This document shows positions 1 to 8,870 of a stretch of DNA of 64,000 nucleotides, piece after piece (the first letter of the stretch is position 1; each line of letters opens with the position of its first letter). The notes below the pieces were generated by a model that had not been told where the DNA came from, searched no databases, and saw only the letters and a program-made list of their open reading frames with translations. The stretch covers positions 1,488,001 through 1,552,000 of the forward strand of contig NZ_CP094459.1 in assembly GCF_022809715.1 (NCBI RefSeq), in the 5' to 3' direction. This DNA is from Burkholderia pyrrocinia. GTDB taxonomy: Bacteria > Pseudomonadota > Gammaproteobacteria > Burkholderiales > Burkholderiaceae. A program made the position numbers and the translations under genes.

Positions 1-500
1 CGCGGATGGTCGAGCACATCCGGCAGATCGCGACGATCGCGCGCGACGAGTTCGGCGTGCGCGCGGTGATCCATCCGCATGCGGGCGGCTACATCGAGTT
101 CGCGGACGAGATCGACCGGATCGTCGCCGACCTGCCGGCCGACACGGTCGGCCTCTGTCTCGACACGGGCCACATGTACTACTCGGGCATGGACCCGGAA
201 GCCTGGCTGCGCCGCCATGCGGCGCGCGTCGACTACGTGCATTTCAAGGACATCGACAAGGCCGTGTACGACGCGGTGATGGGCGAGCACATCGCATTCT
301 TCGCCGCATGCGCGCGCGGCGTGATGTGCCCGATCGGCACCGGCGTGCTCGACTACCGGTCGATCCGGCGCGCGCTCGACGACATCGGCTACGCGGGCTA
401 CATCACGATCGAGCAGGAACGCGACCCGCGCAATGCGGGCACGAGCCTGCGCGACGTCGCCGCGAGCCGCGCGTTTCTCGCGTCGGCCGGCTTCGCATGA
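1..500 (+). CDS. Sugar phosphate isomerase/epimerase (IolE/IolI-like TIM barrel), 5' partial
   Basis: The reading frame is already open at base 3 and stops with TGA at 498-500, so only the C-terminal ~165 residues are present and the true start lies before the window. The fragment carries signatures of the AP-endonuclease-2/xylose-isomerase-like TIM barrel family: a CLDTGH strand (metal-binding Asp and His), VHFKD, and a terminal IEQERD with the last metal-binding Glu. Family members include inosose dehydratase (IolE) and 2-keto-myo-inositol isomerase (IolI). A Gfo/Idh/MocA dehydrogenase, an RpiR regulator and mmsA downstream suggest inositol or related polyol catabolism. That role is inferred from context; the exact substrate cannot be read from the fragment. 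Confidence 0.85.
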   Translation, partial: RMVEHIRQIATIARDEFGVRAVIHPHAGGYIEFADEIDRIVADLPADTVGLCLDTGHMYYSGMDPEAWLRRHAARVDYVHFKDIDKAVYDAVMGEHIAFFAACARGVMCPIGTGVLDYRSIRRALDDIGYAGYITIEQERDPRNAGTSLRDVAASRAFLASAGFA

Positions 501-559
501 ACATCCGCTGAACACCTGAACCACCGAAACCCTGAACACGGACCAGGAACACCACCATC

Positions 560-1732
560 ATGATTGACGGACAGATTCTGCTTGGACACTCGATTCGCTG
601 GGGCATGGTCGGCGGCGGGCTCGGCAGCCAGATCGGCTACAGCCACCGGTCGGCCGCGTTGCGCGACGGCAGCTTCGAGCTGGTCGCCGGCGCGTTCGAC
701 ATCGATCCCGAACGCGGCCGCCAGTTCGGCGTGAAGCTCGGCGTCGCGGCCGAGCGTTGTTATCCCGACTACGCGACGATGTTCGACGCCGAGGCGCGCC
801 GCCCGGACGGCATTCGCGCGGTGTCGATCGCGACGCCCAACAACACGCACTTCGAGATCTGCCGCGCCGCGCTGAACGCGGGGCTGCACGTGGTCTGCGA
901 GAAGCCGCTGTGCTTCACGACCGACGAGGCCGAGACGCTGCAGCGCCTGTCGGTCGAGAAGAACCGGATCGTCGGCGTCGCATACGGCTATTCGGGCCAC
1001 CAGATGATCGAACAGGCGCGCGAGATGATCGCGCGCGGCGATCTCGGCGAGATCCGCATCGTGCAGATGCAGTTCGCGCACGGTTTCCACAGCGAAGGCG
1101 TCGAGGCCGCGAGCGCGGCCGCGCGCTGGCGCGTCGACCCGAAGTTCGCGGGCCCGAGCTACGTGCTCGGCGATATCGGCACGCATCCGCTGTACATCTC
1201 CGAGGTGATGGCGCCCGAGCTGAAGATCCGGCGGATGATGTGTTCGCGGCAGAGCTTCGTGAAGAGCCGCGCGCCGCTCGAGGACAACGCGTTCACGATC
1301 ATGGAATACGACACGGGCGCGATCGGCTACGTGTGGTCGAGCGCGGTGAACGCAGGTTCGATGCACGGCCAGAAGGTGCGCGTGATCGGTTCGAAGGCGA
1401 GCGTCGAATGGTGGGACGAGCATCCGAACCAGTTGCGCTACGAAGTGCAGGGGCAGCCCGCGCAGGTGCTCGATCGCGGGATGGGGTATCTGCATCCGAA
1501 TGCGTTGCGCGAGGATCGCATCGGGGCCGGGCATCCGGAAGGGTTGTTCGAGGCGTGGTCCAATCTCTATCAGCGCTTCGCACTCGCGATGGACGCGGCC
1601 GATCGCGGCGACGCCGCGGCGCTGAAGAGCATCCGCTTTCCGGACGTCCACGCGGGCGTCGAGGGCGTCCGATGGGTCGAGAACTGCGTGCGTTCCGCCG
1701 ACGCGGGCGGCGTATGGGTCGACTATCGTTGA
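560..1732 (+). CDS. Gfo/Idh/MocA family oxidoreductase
   Basis: A 390-residue NAD(P)-dependent dehydrogenase. The N-terminal Rossmann fold has a GGGLGSQIG dinucleotide loop (residues ~18-26). It is followed by the hallmark CEKPL motif, whose Lys is catalytic in the family, and a GDIGTH segment that supplies the active-site Asp/His in the C-terminal domain. Inositol 2-dehydrogenase and scyllo-inositol dehydrogenases belong here. It lies 59 bp after the isomerase gene and is probably co-transcribed with it. An AGGA sequence sits ~12 bases before the ATG. Length is typical. An inositol dehydrogenase-like role fits the neighbours but is not proven by sequence alone. Confidence 0.9.
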   Translation: MIDGQILLGHSIRWGMVGGGLGSQIGYSHRSAALRDGSFELVAGAFDIDPERGRQFGVKLGVAAERCYPDYATMFDAEARRPDGIRAVSIATPNNTHFEICRAALNAGLHVVCEKPLCFTTDEAETLQRLSVEKNRIVGVAYGYSGHQMIEQAREMIARGDLGEIRIVQMQFAHGFHSEGVEAASAAARWRVDPKFAGPSYVLGDIGTHPLYISEVMAPELKIRRMMCSRQSFVKSRAPLEDNAFTIMEYDTGAIGYVWSSAVNAGSMHGQKVRVIGSKASVEWWDEHPNQLRYEVQGQPAQVLDRGMGYLHPNALREDRIGAGHPEGLFEAWSNLYQRFALAMDAADRGDAAALKSIRFPDVHAGVEGVRWVENCVRSADAGGVWVDYR

Positions 1733-2022
1733 GCAGGGCAGGCCGGATGCGGCGCACGGCGCACGGCGCGCCGCTTCGCGGAGGCCGTCGGCCTCGGTAG
1801 ACACCCTAATCTTTACGACGCCGCGAGAGCGTTGGACAATCGTTTCCAGTCTTGCCGTGGAGCGTGTGCAGGTGATGATCGAGCGCGTGGGAGCGAAACG
1901 CGCGGCGCGGGCCGTGCCGCAAACGTGATTAAATTCGCCCTTCATGCATGTATCCAGGTGAGCCTCGGGCCGCGTCCGTCAGCATCGCGCGCGCACCGGG
2001 GCCGTCAACTTCGCGCCATCCG

Positions 2023-2907
2023 ATGAGTTCATCCGAGAAACCTCCTGCCACCGTCGAGCAGTTCCTGCAGCACCTGACGCGGGAATACGACGGCCTCAGC
2101 AATCGCCTGAAGGTCATTGCGCGCCACGTGGAAACGCATCGGGACCAGCTGGGCCTGGAAGGCATCCAGTCGCTCGCGGAGGCGTGCGGCGTGCAGCCGT
2201 CGGCGGTCGTGCGCTTTGCGAAGCATTTCGGCTTCTCCGGCTTCTCCGAGATGCAGCGGCTGTTCCGCGAAGGGCTCGCGCAGCAGATCGCGCCGGGGCG
2301 CGCATACAACCTGCGGCTGCGCGACGTGATCGAATCGGGCTCGTCGAGCCTGCAGCCCGAGCAGATCGCCGACGAATTCATCAAGGGCAGCATTGCCGGG
2401 ATGCAGCAGTTGCGGCAGACGCTCGACCCGCAGGCGCTCGCGCAGGCCGTCGAGCTGCTCGCCGACACGCAGGCGATCTGGATCGCCGGCTCGCGGCGCG
2501 CGTTTCCGATCGCCGTGTATCTCGACTACGCGCTGCAGCACACCGACAAGCGCATCGGGCTGTTCAGCGCGCTCGGCAGCATGCATCTCGGGCAGATCCG
2601 GTCGGTGCGCAACGGCGACGTGATGATCGTCATCTCGTTCATGCCGTATGCGGACGAGACCGTGCAGGTCGCGCAGCAGGCCGCACAGCGCGGCGCGCGC
2701 CTGATCGCGATCACCGACAGCCGGATGAGCCCGCTCGCGCGGGAGGCCGAGGTGACGCTGATGGTGCAGGACAGCGAGACGTTCGGGTTCCGTGCGCTGA
2801 CGGCCACGATGGGCCTCGCGCAGAGCCTGTTCGTCGCGCTCGCGTACCGGCTCGAGCTGTCGTACCTGCCGACCGCCGACGGTGCGCACGGCAAGAAGGC
2901 CGGCTGA
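2023..2907 (+). CDS. MurR/RpiR family transcriptional regulator
   Basis: A 294-residue regulator with an N-terminal RpiR helix-turn-helix (residues ~10-85; LAEACGVQPSAVVRFAKHFGFSGFSEMQ is the recognition region) and a C-terminal SIS sugar-phosphate-binding domain (~125-260; IWIAGSRRAFPIA and VMIVISFMPYADE). The ATG at 2023 gives the usual N-terminus; an in-frame upstream ATG at 1948 would add 25 residues unlike the family. RpiR proteins commonly control sugar, sugar-acid or inositol catabolism. Its place between the dehydrogenase and mmsA suggests control of this local pathway by a phosphorylated or keto intermediate, which is inference. It ends 57 bp from the convergent mmsA gene. Confidence 0.9.
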   Translation: MSSSEKPPATVEQFLQHLTREYDGLSNRLKVIARHVETHRDQLGLEGIQSLAEACGVQPSAVVRFAKHFGFSGFSEMQRLFREGLAQQIAPGRAYNLRLRDVIESGSSSLQPEQIADEFIKGSIAGMQQLRQTLDPQALAQAVELLADTQAIWIAGSRRAFPIAVYLDYALQHTDKRIGLFSALGSMHLGQIRSVRNGDVMIVISFMPYADETVQVAQQAAQRGARLIAITDSRMSPLAREAEVTLMVQDSETFGFRALTATMGLAQSLFVALAYRLELSYLPTADGAHGKKAG

Positions 2908-2924
2908 CGCATTCTGCCGGCGCA

Positions 2925-2951
2925 CCGCCCGCCGATCGATCAGGCGGGCGG
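2925..2951. terminator. GC-rich hairpin between convergent rpiR-type gene and mmsA
   Basis: CCGCCCGCC at 2925-2933 pairs perfectly with GGCGGGCGG at 2943-2951 across a 9-base loop, in the 57-bp gap between two convergent genes. There is no T-tract on either strand, so it is at best a weak bidirectional terminator or mRNA 3'-end stabiliser. Confidence 0.4.
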
Positions 2952-2964
2952 CGCACCGGCCGGC

Positions 2965-4485
2965 TTACTTCGCGGTCGGCATCGCGAATTCGGCGCCCTT
3001 GCCGATGCTCGACGACCAGCGCTGCATCACCGACTTCTGGCGCGTGTAGAAGCGCACGCCTTCCTCGCCGTACGCATGCATGTCGCCGAACAGGCTCTTC
3101 TTCCAGCCGCCGAAGCCGTGCCATGCCATCGGCACCGGAATCGGCACGTTGATGCCGACCATGCCGACCTGGATGCGCCGTGCGAATTCGCGCGCGATGC
3201 CGCCGTCGCTCGTGAAGCACGACACACCGTTGCCGAATTCGTGCGCGTTGATCAGGTCGACCGCTGCGCCGAAATCCTTCACGCGCACGCAGCCGAGCAC
3301 GGGCCCGAAGATTTCTTCCTTGTAGATCCGCATGTCGGGCGTCACGTGATCGAACAGCGTGCCGCCGGTGAAGAAGCCTGCCTCGCGGCCCGGCACGCGC
3401 AGCCCGCGCCCGTCGACCACCAGTTGCGCGCCTTCGCTCACGCCTTGCTCGATATAGCCTTCGATGCGCTTCAGCGCTTCGCCGGTGACGATCGGGCCCA
3501 TCTCGACTTCCGGCTGCATGCCGTCGCCGATCACCAGCTTGCGTGCGCGCTCGGCGACCGCCGGCACGATCCGGTCGGCCACGTCGCCGACCAGCACCGC
3601 GATGCTGATCGCCATGCAGCGTTCGCCGGCCGAGCCGTACGCGGCGCCGATCAGCGCGTCGACCGCCTGCTCGATGTTCGCATCGGGCATCACGACGAGA
3701 TGGTTCTTCGCGCCGCCGAGCGCCTGCACGCGCTTGCCCGACTGCACCGCGCGCTGCTGCACGTAGGCCGCGATCGGCGTCGAGCCGACGAAGCTGACGG
3801 CTTGCACGTCCGGGTGGTCGAGCAATGCGTCGACCGCGCCCTTGTCGCCCTGCACCACGTTGAACACGCCGGCCGGCAGCCCGGCCTGCGTGAGCAGGTC
3901 GGCGATGAACAGCGCCGCCGACGGGTCGCGCTCGCTCGGCTTCAGCACGAACGTGTTGCCCGTCGCGAGCGCGACCGGGAACATCCAGCACGGCACCATG
4001 CACGGGAAGTTGAACGGCGTGATGCCCGCGACCACGCCGAGCGGCTGGCGCATCGTCCAGTTGTCGATGCCGGTGCTGACCTGGTCGGTGAAGTCGCCCT
4101 TCAGCAGCTGCGGCACGCCGCATGCGAATTCGACGATGTCGATGCCGCGCGCGACTTCGCCCTGCGCGTCGGAGAACACCTTGCCGTGCTCGGCCGTGAT
4201 GATCGCCGCGAGCGTGTCGCGGTGCTCGTTCATCAACTGCAGGAAGCGGTGCAGCACGCGCGCGCGGCGGATCGGCGGCGTCTCGGCCCAGGCCGGGAAC
4301 GCGGCGTGGGCCGATGCGACGGCCCGCTGCACTTCGCTGTTGTCCGCGAGCGCCACGCGGCGCACCGCGCGGCCGAGCGCCGGGTTGAGGACGTCCTGGA
4401 AGCGGCCGCTGCGGCCGGCGACGGGCGCGCCGTCGACATAGTGGCCGACGTCGGCGTCGGACGTGTACGCGGGAACCGGATTCAT
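2965..4485 (-). CDS. mmsA: CoA-acylating methylmalonate-semialdehyde dehydrogenase
   Basis: A 506-residue aldehyde dehydrogenase of the MmsA/IolA branch. This branch converts (methyl)malonate semialdehyde plus CoA and NAD+ to propionyl- or acetyl-CoA with CO2 release. Visible signatures are [15 protein letters not shown] near the cofactor site, the FVGSTPIA nucleotide-binding segment, the catalytic Cys in GSAGERCMA, and EEIFGPVL. The enzyme serves valine and inositol breakdown, and here the inositol-type neighbours favour the IolA role. It is divergent from the LysR gene at 4594 across a 108-bp gap that contains a perfect palindrome. Confidence 0.93.
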   Translation of the reverse strand: MNPVPAYTSDADVGHYVDGAPVAGRSGRFQDVLNPALGRAVRRVALADNSEVQRAVASAHAAFPAWAETPPIRRARVLHRFLQLMNEHRDTLAAIITAEHGKVFSDAQGEVARGIDIVEFACGVPQLLKGDFTDQVSTGIDNWTMRQPLGVVAGITPFNFPCMVPCWMFPVALATGNTFVLKPSERDPSAALFIADLLTQAGLPAGVFNVVQGDKGAVDALLDHPDVQAVSFVGSTPIAAYVQQRAVQSGKRVQALGGAKNHLVVMPDANIEQAVDALIGAAYGSAGERCMAISIAVLVGDVADRIVPAVAERARKLVIGDGMQPEVEMGPIVTGEALKRIEGYIEQGVSEGAQLVVDGRGLRVPGREAGFFTGGTLFDHVTPDMRIYKEEIFGPVLGCVRVKDFGAAVDLINAHEFGNGVSCFTSDGGIAREFARRIQVGMVGINVPIPVPMAWHGFGGWKKSLFGDMHAYGEEGVRFYTRQKSVMQRWSSSIGKGAEFAMPTAK

Positions 4486-4569
4486 CGTGTCTCCTGGGGA
4501 TGAGGGGGAACGGAACCTAGTCTAGGGAAACCTGCGGCGCGGGAGAAGGCCGCGAAACTTGATTCACTG

Positions 4570-4583
4570 TTCAGAATTCTGAA
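4570..4583. promoter_or_regulatory. Perfect 14-bp palindrome upstream of a LysR gene
   Basis: TTCAGAATTCTGAA is a perfect palindrome whose right edge is 10 bases before the ATG of the LysR-type gene at 4594, inside the mmsA/LysR divergent gap. LysR regulators usually autoregulate from such sites. The position suggests it overlaps the core promoter or the ribosome-binding region of the regulator gene. Function is inferred from symmetry and location only. Confidence 0.5.
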
Positions 4584-4593
4584 TAATCGACGG

Positions 4594-5529
4594 ATGAATC
4601 AGCAAAATGTCCAGGCGCTCTGGCCGCATATCCATTCGCTGACGGTACTGGCCGCGGCCGGCAGTTTCACGGCCGCCGCGCAGCGGCTCGGCATCAGCAA
4701 GGCCGCGATGAGCCAGCGCATCGCCGATCTCGAAAAGGCGGCCGGCGTGCCGCTCGTGCGCCGCACGACGCGCAGCGTGCGGCTTACCGACGCGGGCCAG
4801 ACGCTCGTCGACAGCACGCGCGACGCGTTCGAGTCGATCGGGCAGCATTTCGCACGCGTGAAGGACCTGGCCGGCGAGCCGCGCGGCCTGTTGCGCGTGA
4901 CGGCGCCGGTCGCGCTCGGGCGCCAGCAGGTCGTGCCGCACCTGCCCGATTTCCTGCGGCAGCATCCGGGCGTGCACATCGAGCTCGACCTGTCGGACCG
5001 GCTGCATTCGCTGACGCAGGAAGGCTTCGACCTCGCGATCCGCCATACGACCACCGCGCCGCAGACCCACGTCGCGTGGAAGCTGTGCGACACGCGCTCG
5101 CTGCTCGTCGCGAGCCGCGACTACCTCGACGCGCGCGGCGCGCCGCGGCACCCGAGCGAACTCGTCGACCACAGCTGCCTGTGCTACCTGCGCGACAACG
5201 AACCGGCCGCATGGAGCTTCGAGCCGGACGGCCGGCGGCGCCAGCGCGTGAGCGTGCCGGTGCGCGGCAGCTTCGCGGCGAACAACAGCGAGGCGATGCG
5301 CGAGGCCGCGCTCGGCGGGCTCGGCATCGCGCTGCTGCCCGATTTCAGCGCGCGGCGCGATCTCGACGCCGGCCGGCTCGTCGCGCTGCTCGACGGCTGG
5401 CGGCCGTCGGGCGCGTTCGGCGACCACATCTTCGCGATCCGCCCGTACAGCCCGGTCGTGCCGAGCGCGGTGCGCGCGCTCGTGCGGCACCTGCGCGACC
5501 GGCTCGCGGGCGGCTTCTCAGGCACGTGA
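4594..5529 (+). CDS. LysR family transcriptional regulator
   Basis: A 311-residue LTTR. The N-terminal winged helix-turn-helix covers residues ~13-70 (LAAAGSFTAAAQRLGISKAAMSQRIADLEKAAGVPLVRRTTRSVRLT), followed by a periplasmic-binding-protein-like effector domain (~95-300). The SFTAAA/RTTRSVRLTDAG pattern is typical of the CrgA/DsdC-like subgroup common in Burkholderia. It is divergent from mmsA, so mmsA is a plausible target, but LTTRs do not always regulate their neighbour. The ribosome-binding sequence is weak. The TTCAGAATTCTGAA palindrome just before the start is a likely autoregulatory site. Confidence 0.9.
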   Translation: MNQQNVQALWPHIHSLTVLAAAGSFTAAAQRLGISKAAMSQRIADLEKAAGVPLVRRTTRSVRLTDAGQTLVDSTRDAFESIGQHFARVKDLAGEPRGLLRVTAPVALGRQQVVPHLPDFLRQHPGVHIELDLSDRLHSLTQEGFDLAIRHTTTAPQTHVAWKLCDTRSLLVASRDYLDARGAPRHPSELVDHSCLCYLRDNEPAAWSFEPDGRRRQRVSVPVRGSFAANNSEAMREAALGGLGIALLPDFSARRDLDAGRLVALLDGWRPSGAFGDHIFAIRPYSPVVPSAVRALVRHLRDRLAGGFSGT

Positions 5530-5536
5530 CGCCGGT

Positions 5537-5559
5537 GCCCGCGGCGCCGGGCCGCGGGC
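5537..5559 (+). terminator. Strong GC hairpin after LysR gene
   Basis: GCCCGCGG (5537-5544) pairs with CCGCGGGC (5552-5559) around a 7-base loop, starting 8 bp after the LysR stop codon. No T-tract follows, so efficient intrinsic termination is doubtful. Confidence 0.35.
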
Positions 5560-5645
5560 TACCCGGGCGGGCAGGGCGGCGCTGCGGTAAAATCGCGGCT
5601 TCCTCCCGCGCCTCGTGTGGCGTGACATTCGAAGGTCGACAGCCG

Positions 5646-5873
5646 ATGCAGATTCACAAGGAAGTGGACGCGCGCGGGCTCAATTGCCCGTTGCCGATCC
5701 TGCGTGCCAAGAAAGCGCTTGCCGATATGGAAAGCGGGCAGATCCTCAAGGTGCTCGCGACCGATCCCGGCTCGCAGCGCGATTTCGCCGCGTTCGCGAA
5801 GCAGACGGGCAACGAGATCGTCGAATCGACGACGCAGGACAAGACCTTCGTGTTCCTGATGCGCCGCCGCTGA
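5646..5873 (+). CDS. TusA-family sulfurtransferase
   Basis: A 75-residue protein starting at the ATG at 5646; the open frame extends upstream but lacks family similarity there. It holds the TusA signature DARGLNCPLPILRAKKAL, in which Cys14 in the CPxP motif is the persulfide-carrying residue, and ends in the short strand pair typical of the SirA/TusA fold. TusA proteins relay sulfur for tRNA 2-thiouridine and molybdenum cofactor synthesis, but several paralogues of unknown partner exist in betaproteobacteria, so no symbol is given. A TAAAAT -10-like hexamer lies at 5588-5593. Confidence 0.88.
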   Translation: MQIHKEVDARGLNCPLPILRAKKALADMESGQILKVLATDPGSQRDFAAFAKQTGNEIVESTTQDKTFVFLMRRR

Positions 5874-6101
5874 CGGCCCGCATCGCGCGCCCGGCCGCGG
5901 CGTCCGCTCGCGGTGCGCGGGCCGGCAACGCCCGGCGCCGGCCGGTCGAGCCTCTGACAATTCTTAAACCTCGCTTCGTGACTGGCTGCGTATACTGACC
6001 CGGCCGGTCGTCCGCTCCCAGCGGAGGTGTCGGCCGCGGTACGTCGTATGGCGGGCACGGGGGCCATGCCTGACGCTGCCGTCGTACAACGGGGAGAGGA
6101 C

Positions 6102-6527
6102 ATGTCCTTCAGACCAGGGACCCTTCGAAGTCCGTCCGGAGCGGAATGCATTGCGCCCGAGCGTGCGTCGGAATTGAGCCGTATCGAGCTCGATCCGCAG
6201 CAGGATCGCCACGCGCGTGCCGCGCTGGAGGCCTACGCGGATTCGGCCGCGGCCGAGATGCCGTGGCTGGCCGAGTGGCTCGACGAACGGCTGCGCGATG
6301 CCGCACAGGACGACGGTTCGGGCCTGACCTACTGCGGTGCGACGATCGAACGCGTGTTCGATCTGGCGCAGGCATGGGCGGCGGGCCAGCCGGACTACGC
6401 GGCCAGCGCGTGGGAGCGCGTGCGCGGGCAGTTGCAGCGGATGCTTGCGCAACCGGCGCTGTCGCAACCGCTGGTGCAACGCTTGTCGACCGACGATTTC
6501 ACCGAAACGGTGGCGGGCGCCGATTAG
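6102..6527 (+). CDS. Hypothetical protein
   Basis: A 141-residue protein that I do not recognise. The ATG at 6102 is chosen because GGGGAGAGGAC lies immediately upstream; the frame itself opens at 6027 without a good ribosome-binding site. The sequence is acidic and mostly predicted helical (LEAYADSAAAEMPWLAEWLDERLRDA), with no signal peptide, membrane segment or metal-binding motif. It stands alone between the TusA-like gene and the response regulator at 6798, separated from the latter by 270 bp. A TATACT -10-like hexamer is at 5991-5996. Confidence 0.65.
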   Translation: MSFRPGTLRSPSGAECIAPERASELSRIELDPQQDRHARAALEAYADSAAAEMPWLAEWLDERLRDAAQDDGSGLTYCGATIERVFDLAQAWAAGQPDYAASAWERVRGQLQRMLAQPALSQPLVQRLSTDDFTETVAGAD

Positions 6528-6797
6528 GCGTCAGATTGCGCGACAGGAAGGATTATTCGAAGAAAGAACGGTAGTCCGCGCAATTTCTTGGCGAATTTCA
6601 TACTACTATGATGAAATCGCCGGTTCGTCCGCGCCCCGTTTTTGAGATATTTAGCCGGGGTCGCCGGTTTGCGCAGGTGGCGCGAGCGGCGAACGACGGC
6701 TCGCCGGCCCGTATCCGGAAGGAAGCCGCGCGCGTTGCGCTGCGAGGTGGGTGCGGGGAGCTGAACTGGACGAATCGATTTCGATTTGCGGGGTGCT

Positions 6798-7502
6798 ATG
6801 AGAATTGCTGTACTGGATGACGATCCGGCCCAGACGGATTTCGTCAGTCAAACGCTGACGGCCGTTGGCCATACGTGCTACGCGTTCAAGGAAGGCAAGG
6901 CCCTGAAGAAGCGTCTGCAGCGCGAAACGTTCGATCTGCTGGTGCTCGACTGGAACGTGCCCGACATGTCCGGCGAGGAAGTGCTCAAGTGGGTGCGCGC
7001 CAACCAGACCGAGCACAGCCTGCCGATCATCTTCATGACGAGCCGCGACGACGAGGCGGGGATCACGCAGATCCTCAACGCCGGCGCCGACGACTACGTG
7101 GTCAAGCCCGTGTCGGGCCCGATCCTGCGCGCGCGCATCGGCTCGCTGCTGCGCCGCGCGTATCCGGTCAATGCCGAGGCGACCGTTCGCGAATTCGATC
7201 AATTCCGTTTCGACGTGAACCTGAAGCAGGCCTACGTCGGCGACAAGCCCGTGAGCCTGACGCAGAAGGAATTCGAACTCGCGCTGCTGCTGTTCCAGCA
7301 TCTCGACCGGCCGCTGTCGCGCGCACACATTCTCGATCTCGTGTGGAAGCAGGCAACCGACATCCCGTCGCGCACGATGGATACGCATATCTCGATGCTG
7401 CGCACCAAGCTCGGCCTGCGGCCCGAAAACGGCTATCGCCTCGCGCCGATCTACGGCTACGGCTACCGGCTCGAGCGGGTCGGCCAGGGAGAACCGGAGT
7501 GA
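6798..7502 (+). CDS. OmpR-family response regulator
   Basis: A 234-residue two-component regulator. The receiver domain (~1-120) has the acidic pocket DDD at 7-9, phosphoacceptor Asp51 in VLDWNVP, the conserved Thr81 in FMTS and Lys103 in VVKP. The C-terminal winged helix (~135-230) contains the LTQKEFELALLL and RTMDTHISMLRTKLGL segments of OmpR/PhoB proteins. The ATG at 6798 is preferred over an in-frame TTG four codons upstream. Its last codons overlap the next gene (GTGA), so it is translationally coupled to the FecR-type protein. The kinase two genes down is its likely partner. Confidence 0.92.
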   Translation: MRIAVLDDDPAQTDFVSQTLTAVGHTCYAFKEGKALKKRLQRETFDLLVLDWNVPDMSGEEVLKWVRANQTEHSLPIIFMTSRDDEAGITQILNAGADDYVVKPVSGPILRARIGSLLRRAYPVNAEATVREFDQFRFDVNLKQAYVGDKPVSLTQKEFELALLLFQHLDRPLSRAHILDLVWKQATDIPSRTMDTHISMLRTKLGLRPENGYRLAPIYGYGYRLERVGQGEPE

Positions 7503-8860
7503 CCGCGGGAATCTCGCAGCGTACGGCAAACCTGCGCACGATGGCGCTGCGCACGGCCTGCGCGGTCACGTTTGCAGTCGCCGCGCAGCATGCGGCCGCG
7601 CAGCCGCCCGCTGCGGCGGGCAAGATGGTCGTCTACCGCACGCAGGCGGGCGACACGCTGTACGACGTCGCCGCGCGCTACCTGCAGGGCGCGGACGACT
7701 GGCAACTGCTCCAGCAGATCAACGGCGTGCCCGCGCCGAAGCACCTGCAGCCCGGCATCGCGCTGAAGCTGCCGGTCGCGCGCCTGCGCAAGGAAAAGCT
7801 GACCGCGCGCGTCGTCGCGGTGCAGGGCACGGCAGAGCGCGCGTCCGGCGACGCGTACGCGCCGCTGGCGAACGATGCGACGCTCGTCGAGGGCGACCGC
7901 GTGCGCACGGGTGCGAATGGCTTCGTAACGCTCGAACTCGCCGACGGCACGCACATGAGCCTGCCGCCCGACAGCCAGCTCGACTTGAAGGCGCTGCGCC
8001 GCACCGTGCTGACCGGCGCGCTCGATCGCCAGTTCGAACTCACGCGCGGCTCGGTCGACAGCGAAGTCACTCATCTGAAGAAACGCGACGACCGCTTCCA
8101 GATCCGCTCGCCGTCGGTCGTGGCCGGCGTGCGCGGCACGCGCTTTCGCGTGAACTACGACGCGGCCGGCAATGCGTCGACGCGTGTCGAAGTGCTCGAC
8201 GGCACCGTCGGCGTCGCGGGCGGCCGGCAATCGGCCAAGCCGACGCTCGTGCATGCGAACTTCGGCAGCGTCGCGACGTCGTCCGGTGCGGTCGGCGCGC
8301 CCGTCGCGCTGCCGGCCGCGCCGGCGCTCGCGCATCCCGACAAGGTGCAGGACGAACCCGACGTCGCGTTCGACGTCGTGCCGCAGGCGAACGCGCATGC
8401 GTACCGCGTGCAGCTCGCGCACGATGCGGGGCTGCTGGACCTGTTCCGCGAAACGCGCACCGATTCGCCGCGCGCGGTCTTCCGCGACGTACCGAACGGG
8501 AACTACTTCGTGCGGATCGCCGCGATCGATGCCAACGGCCTCGAGGGGCTGCCGCGCACCTATGCGTTCGAGCGTCGCGTGATGGGGCTCGACGCGAGCG
8601 CGTCGCCCGGTGCGGATGGCTACGAGTTCCGCTGGTCGCCGAACGGTTCGGGCAAGGACGCGCGCTACCGGTTCGTGCTGTCGCGCTCGAAGGACCTGAG
8701 CGCGCCGGTCGTCGACCAGGTCGGCCTGCATGCGCGCCAGATCACCGTCGCGCACCTGCCGCCGGGCGATTATTTCTGGGCGGTGACCGTCGAGGAGTTC
8801 GAAGGCGGCAAGTTCTACGAGAAGACCAGTCCGGTCAGCGCGTTCACGCTGTCGCGCTGA
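7499..8860 (+). CDS. LysM and FecR domain exported protein
   Basis: A 453-residue protein; the GTG start at 7499 overlaps the response-regulator stop and follows AGGGAGAACCGGA. An ATG at 7541 is an alternative. Residues ~15-35 form a signal peptide ending in AAAQ. A LysM domain (~44-92, YRTQAGDTLYDVAARYLQG...) suggests peptidoglycan binding. The FecR domain (~104-245) includes a GDRVRTGANGFVTLELADGTHMSLPPDSQL stretch and VVAGVRGTRFRV. The C-terminal 200 residues contain two fibronectin-like repeats. FecR domains classically sense TonB receptors for ECF sigma factors, but no sigma factor is nearby. Here it sits between a response regulator and its kinase and probably acts as the periplasmic signal module; that role is inference. 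Confidence 0.85.
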   Translation: MTAGISQRTANLRTMALRTACAVTFAVAAQHAAAQPPAAAGKMVVYRTQAGDTLYDVAARYLQGADDWQLLQQINGVPAPKHLQPGIALKLPVARLRKEKLTARVVAVQGTAERASGDAYAPLANDATLVEGDRVRTGANGFVTLELADGTHMSLPPDSQLDLKALRRTVLTGALDRQFELTRGSVDSEVTHLKKRDDRFQIRSPSVVAGVRGTRFRVNYDAAGNASTRVEVLDGTVGVAGGRQSAKPTLVHANFGSVATSSGAVGAPVALPAAPALAHPDKVQDEPDVAFDVVPQANAHAYRVQLAHDAGLLDLFRETRTDSPRAVFRDVPNGNYFVRIAAIDANGLEGLPRTYAFERRVMGLDASASPGADGYEFRWSPNGSGKDARYRFVLSRSKDLSAPVVDQVGLHARQITVAHLPPGDYFWAVTVEEFEGGKFYEKTSPVSAFTLSR

Positions 8861-8870
8861 CCCGCGGCGC

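Noticed and set aside
1781..1796. GAGGCC-GTC-GGCCTC-type hairpin after the Gfo/Idh gene as a terminator
   Set aside because: Short 6-bp stem with no T-tract; could not be separated from random GC symmetry.
3076..4503. Plus-strand frame antisense to mmsA
   Set aside because: Antisense shadow; mmsA is fully supported by catalytic motifs.
6608..6820. 70-codon frame ahead of the response regulator
   Set aside because: Overlaps the regulator start, lacks a ribosome-binding site and any recognisable motif.
7499..8860. FecR protein as an ECF anti-sigma regulator
   Set aside because: No sigma-70 family ECF gene or TonB receptor nearby, and the protein has a LysM domain and signal peptide instead of a cytoplasmic anti-sigma region.
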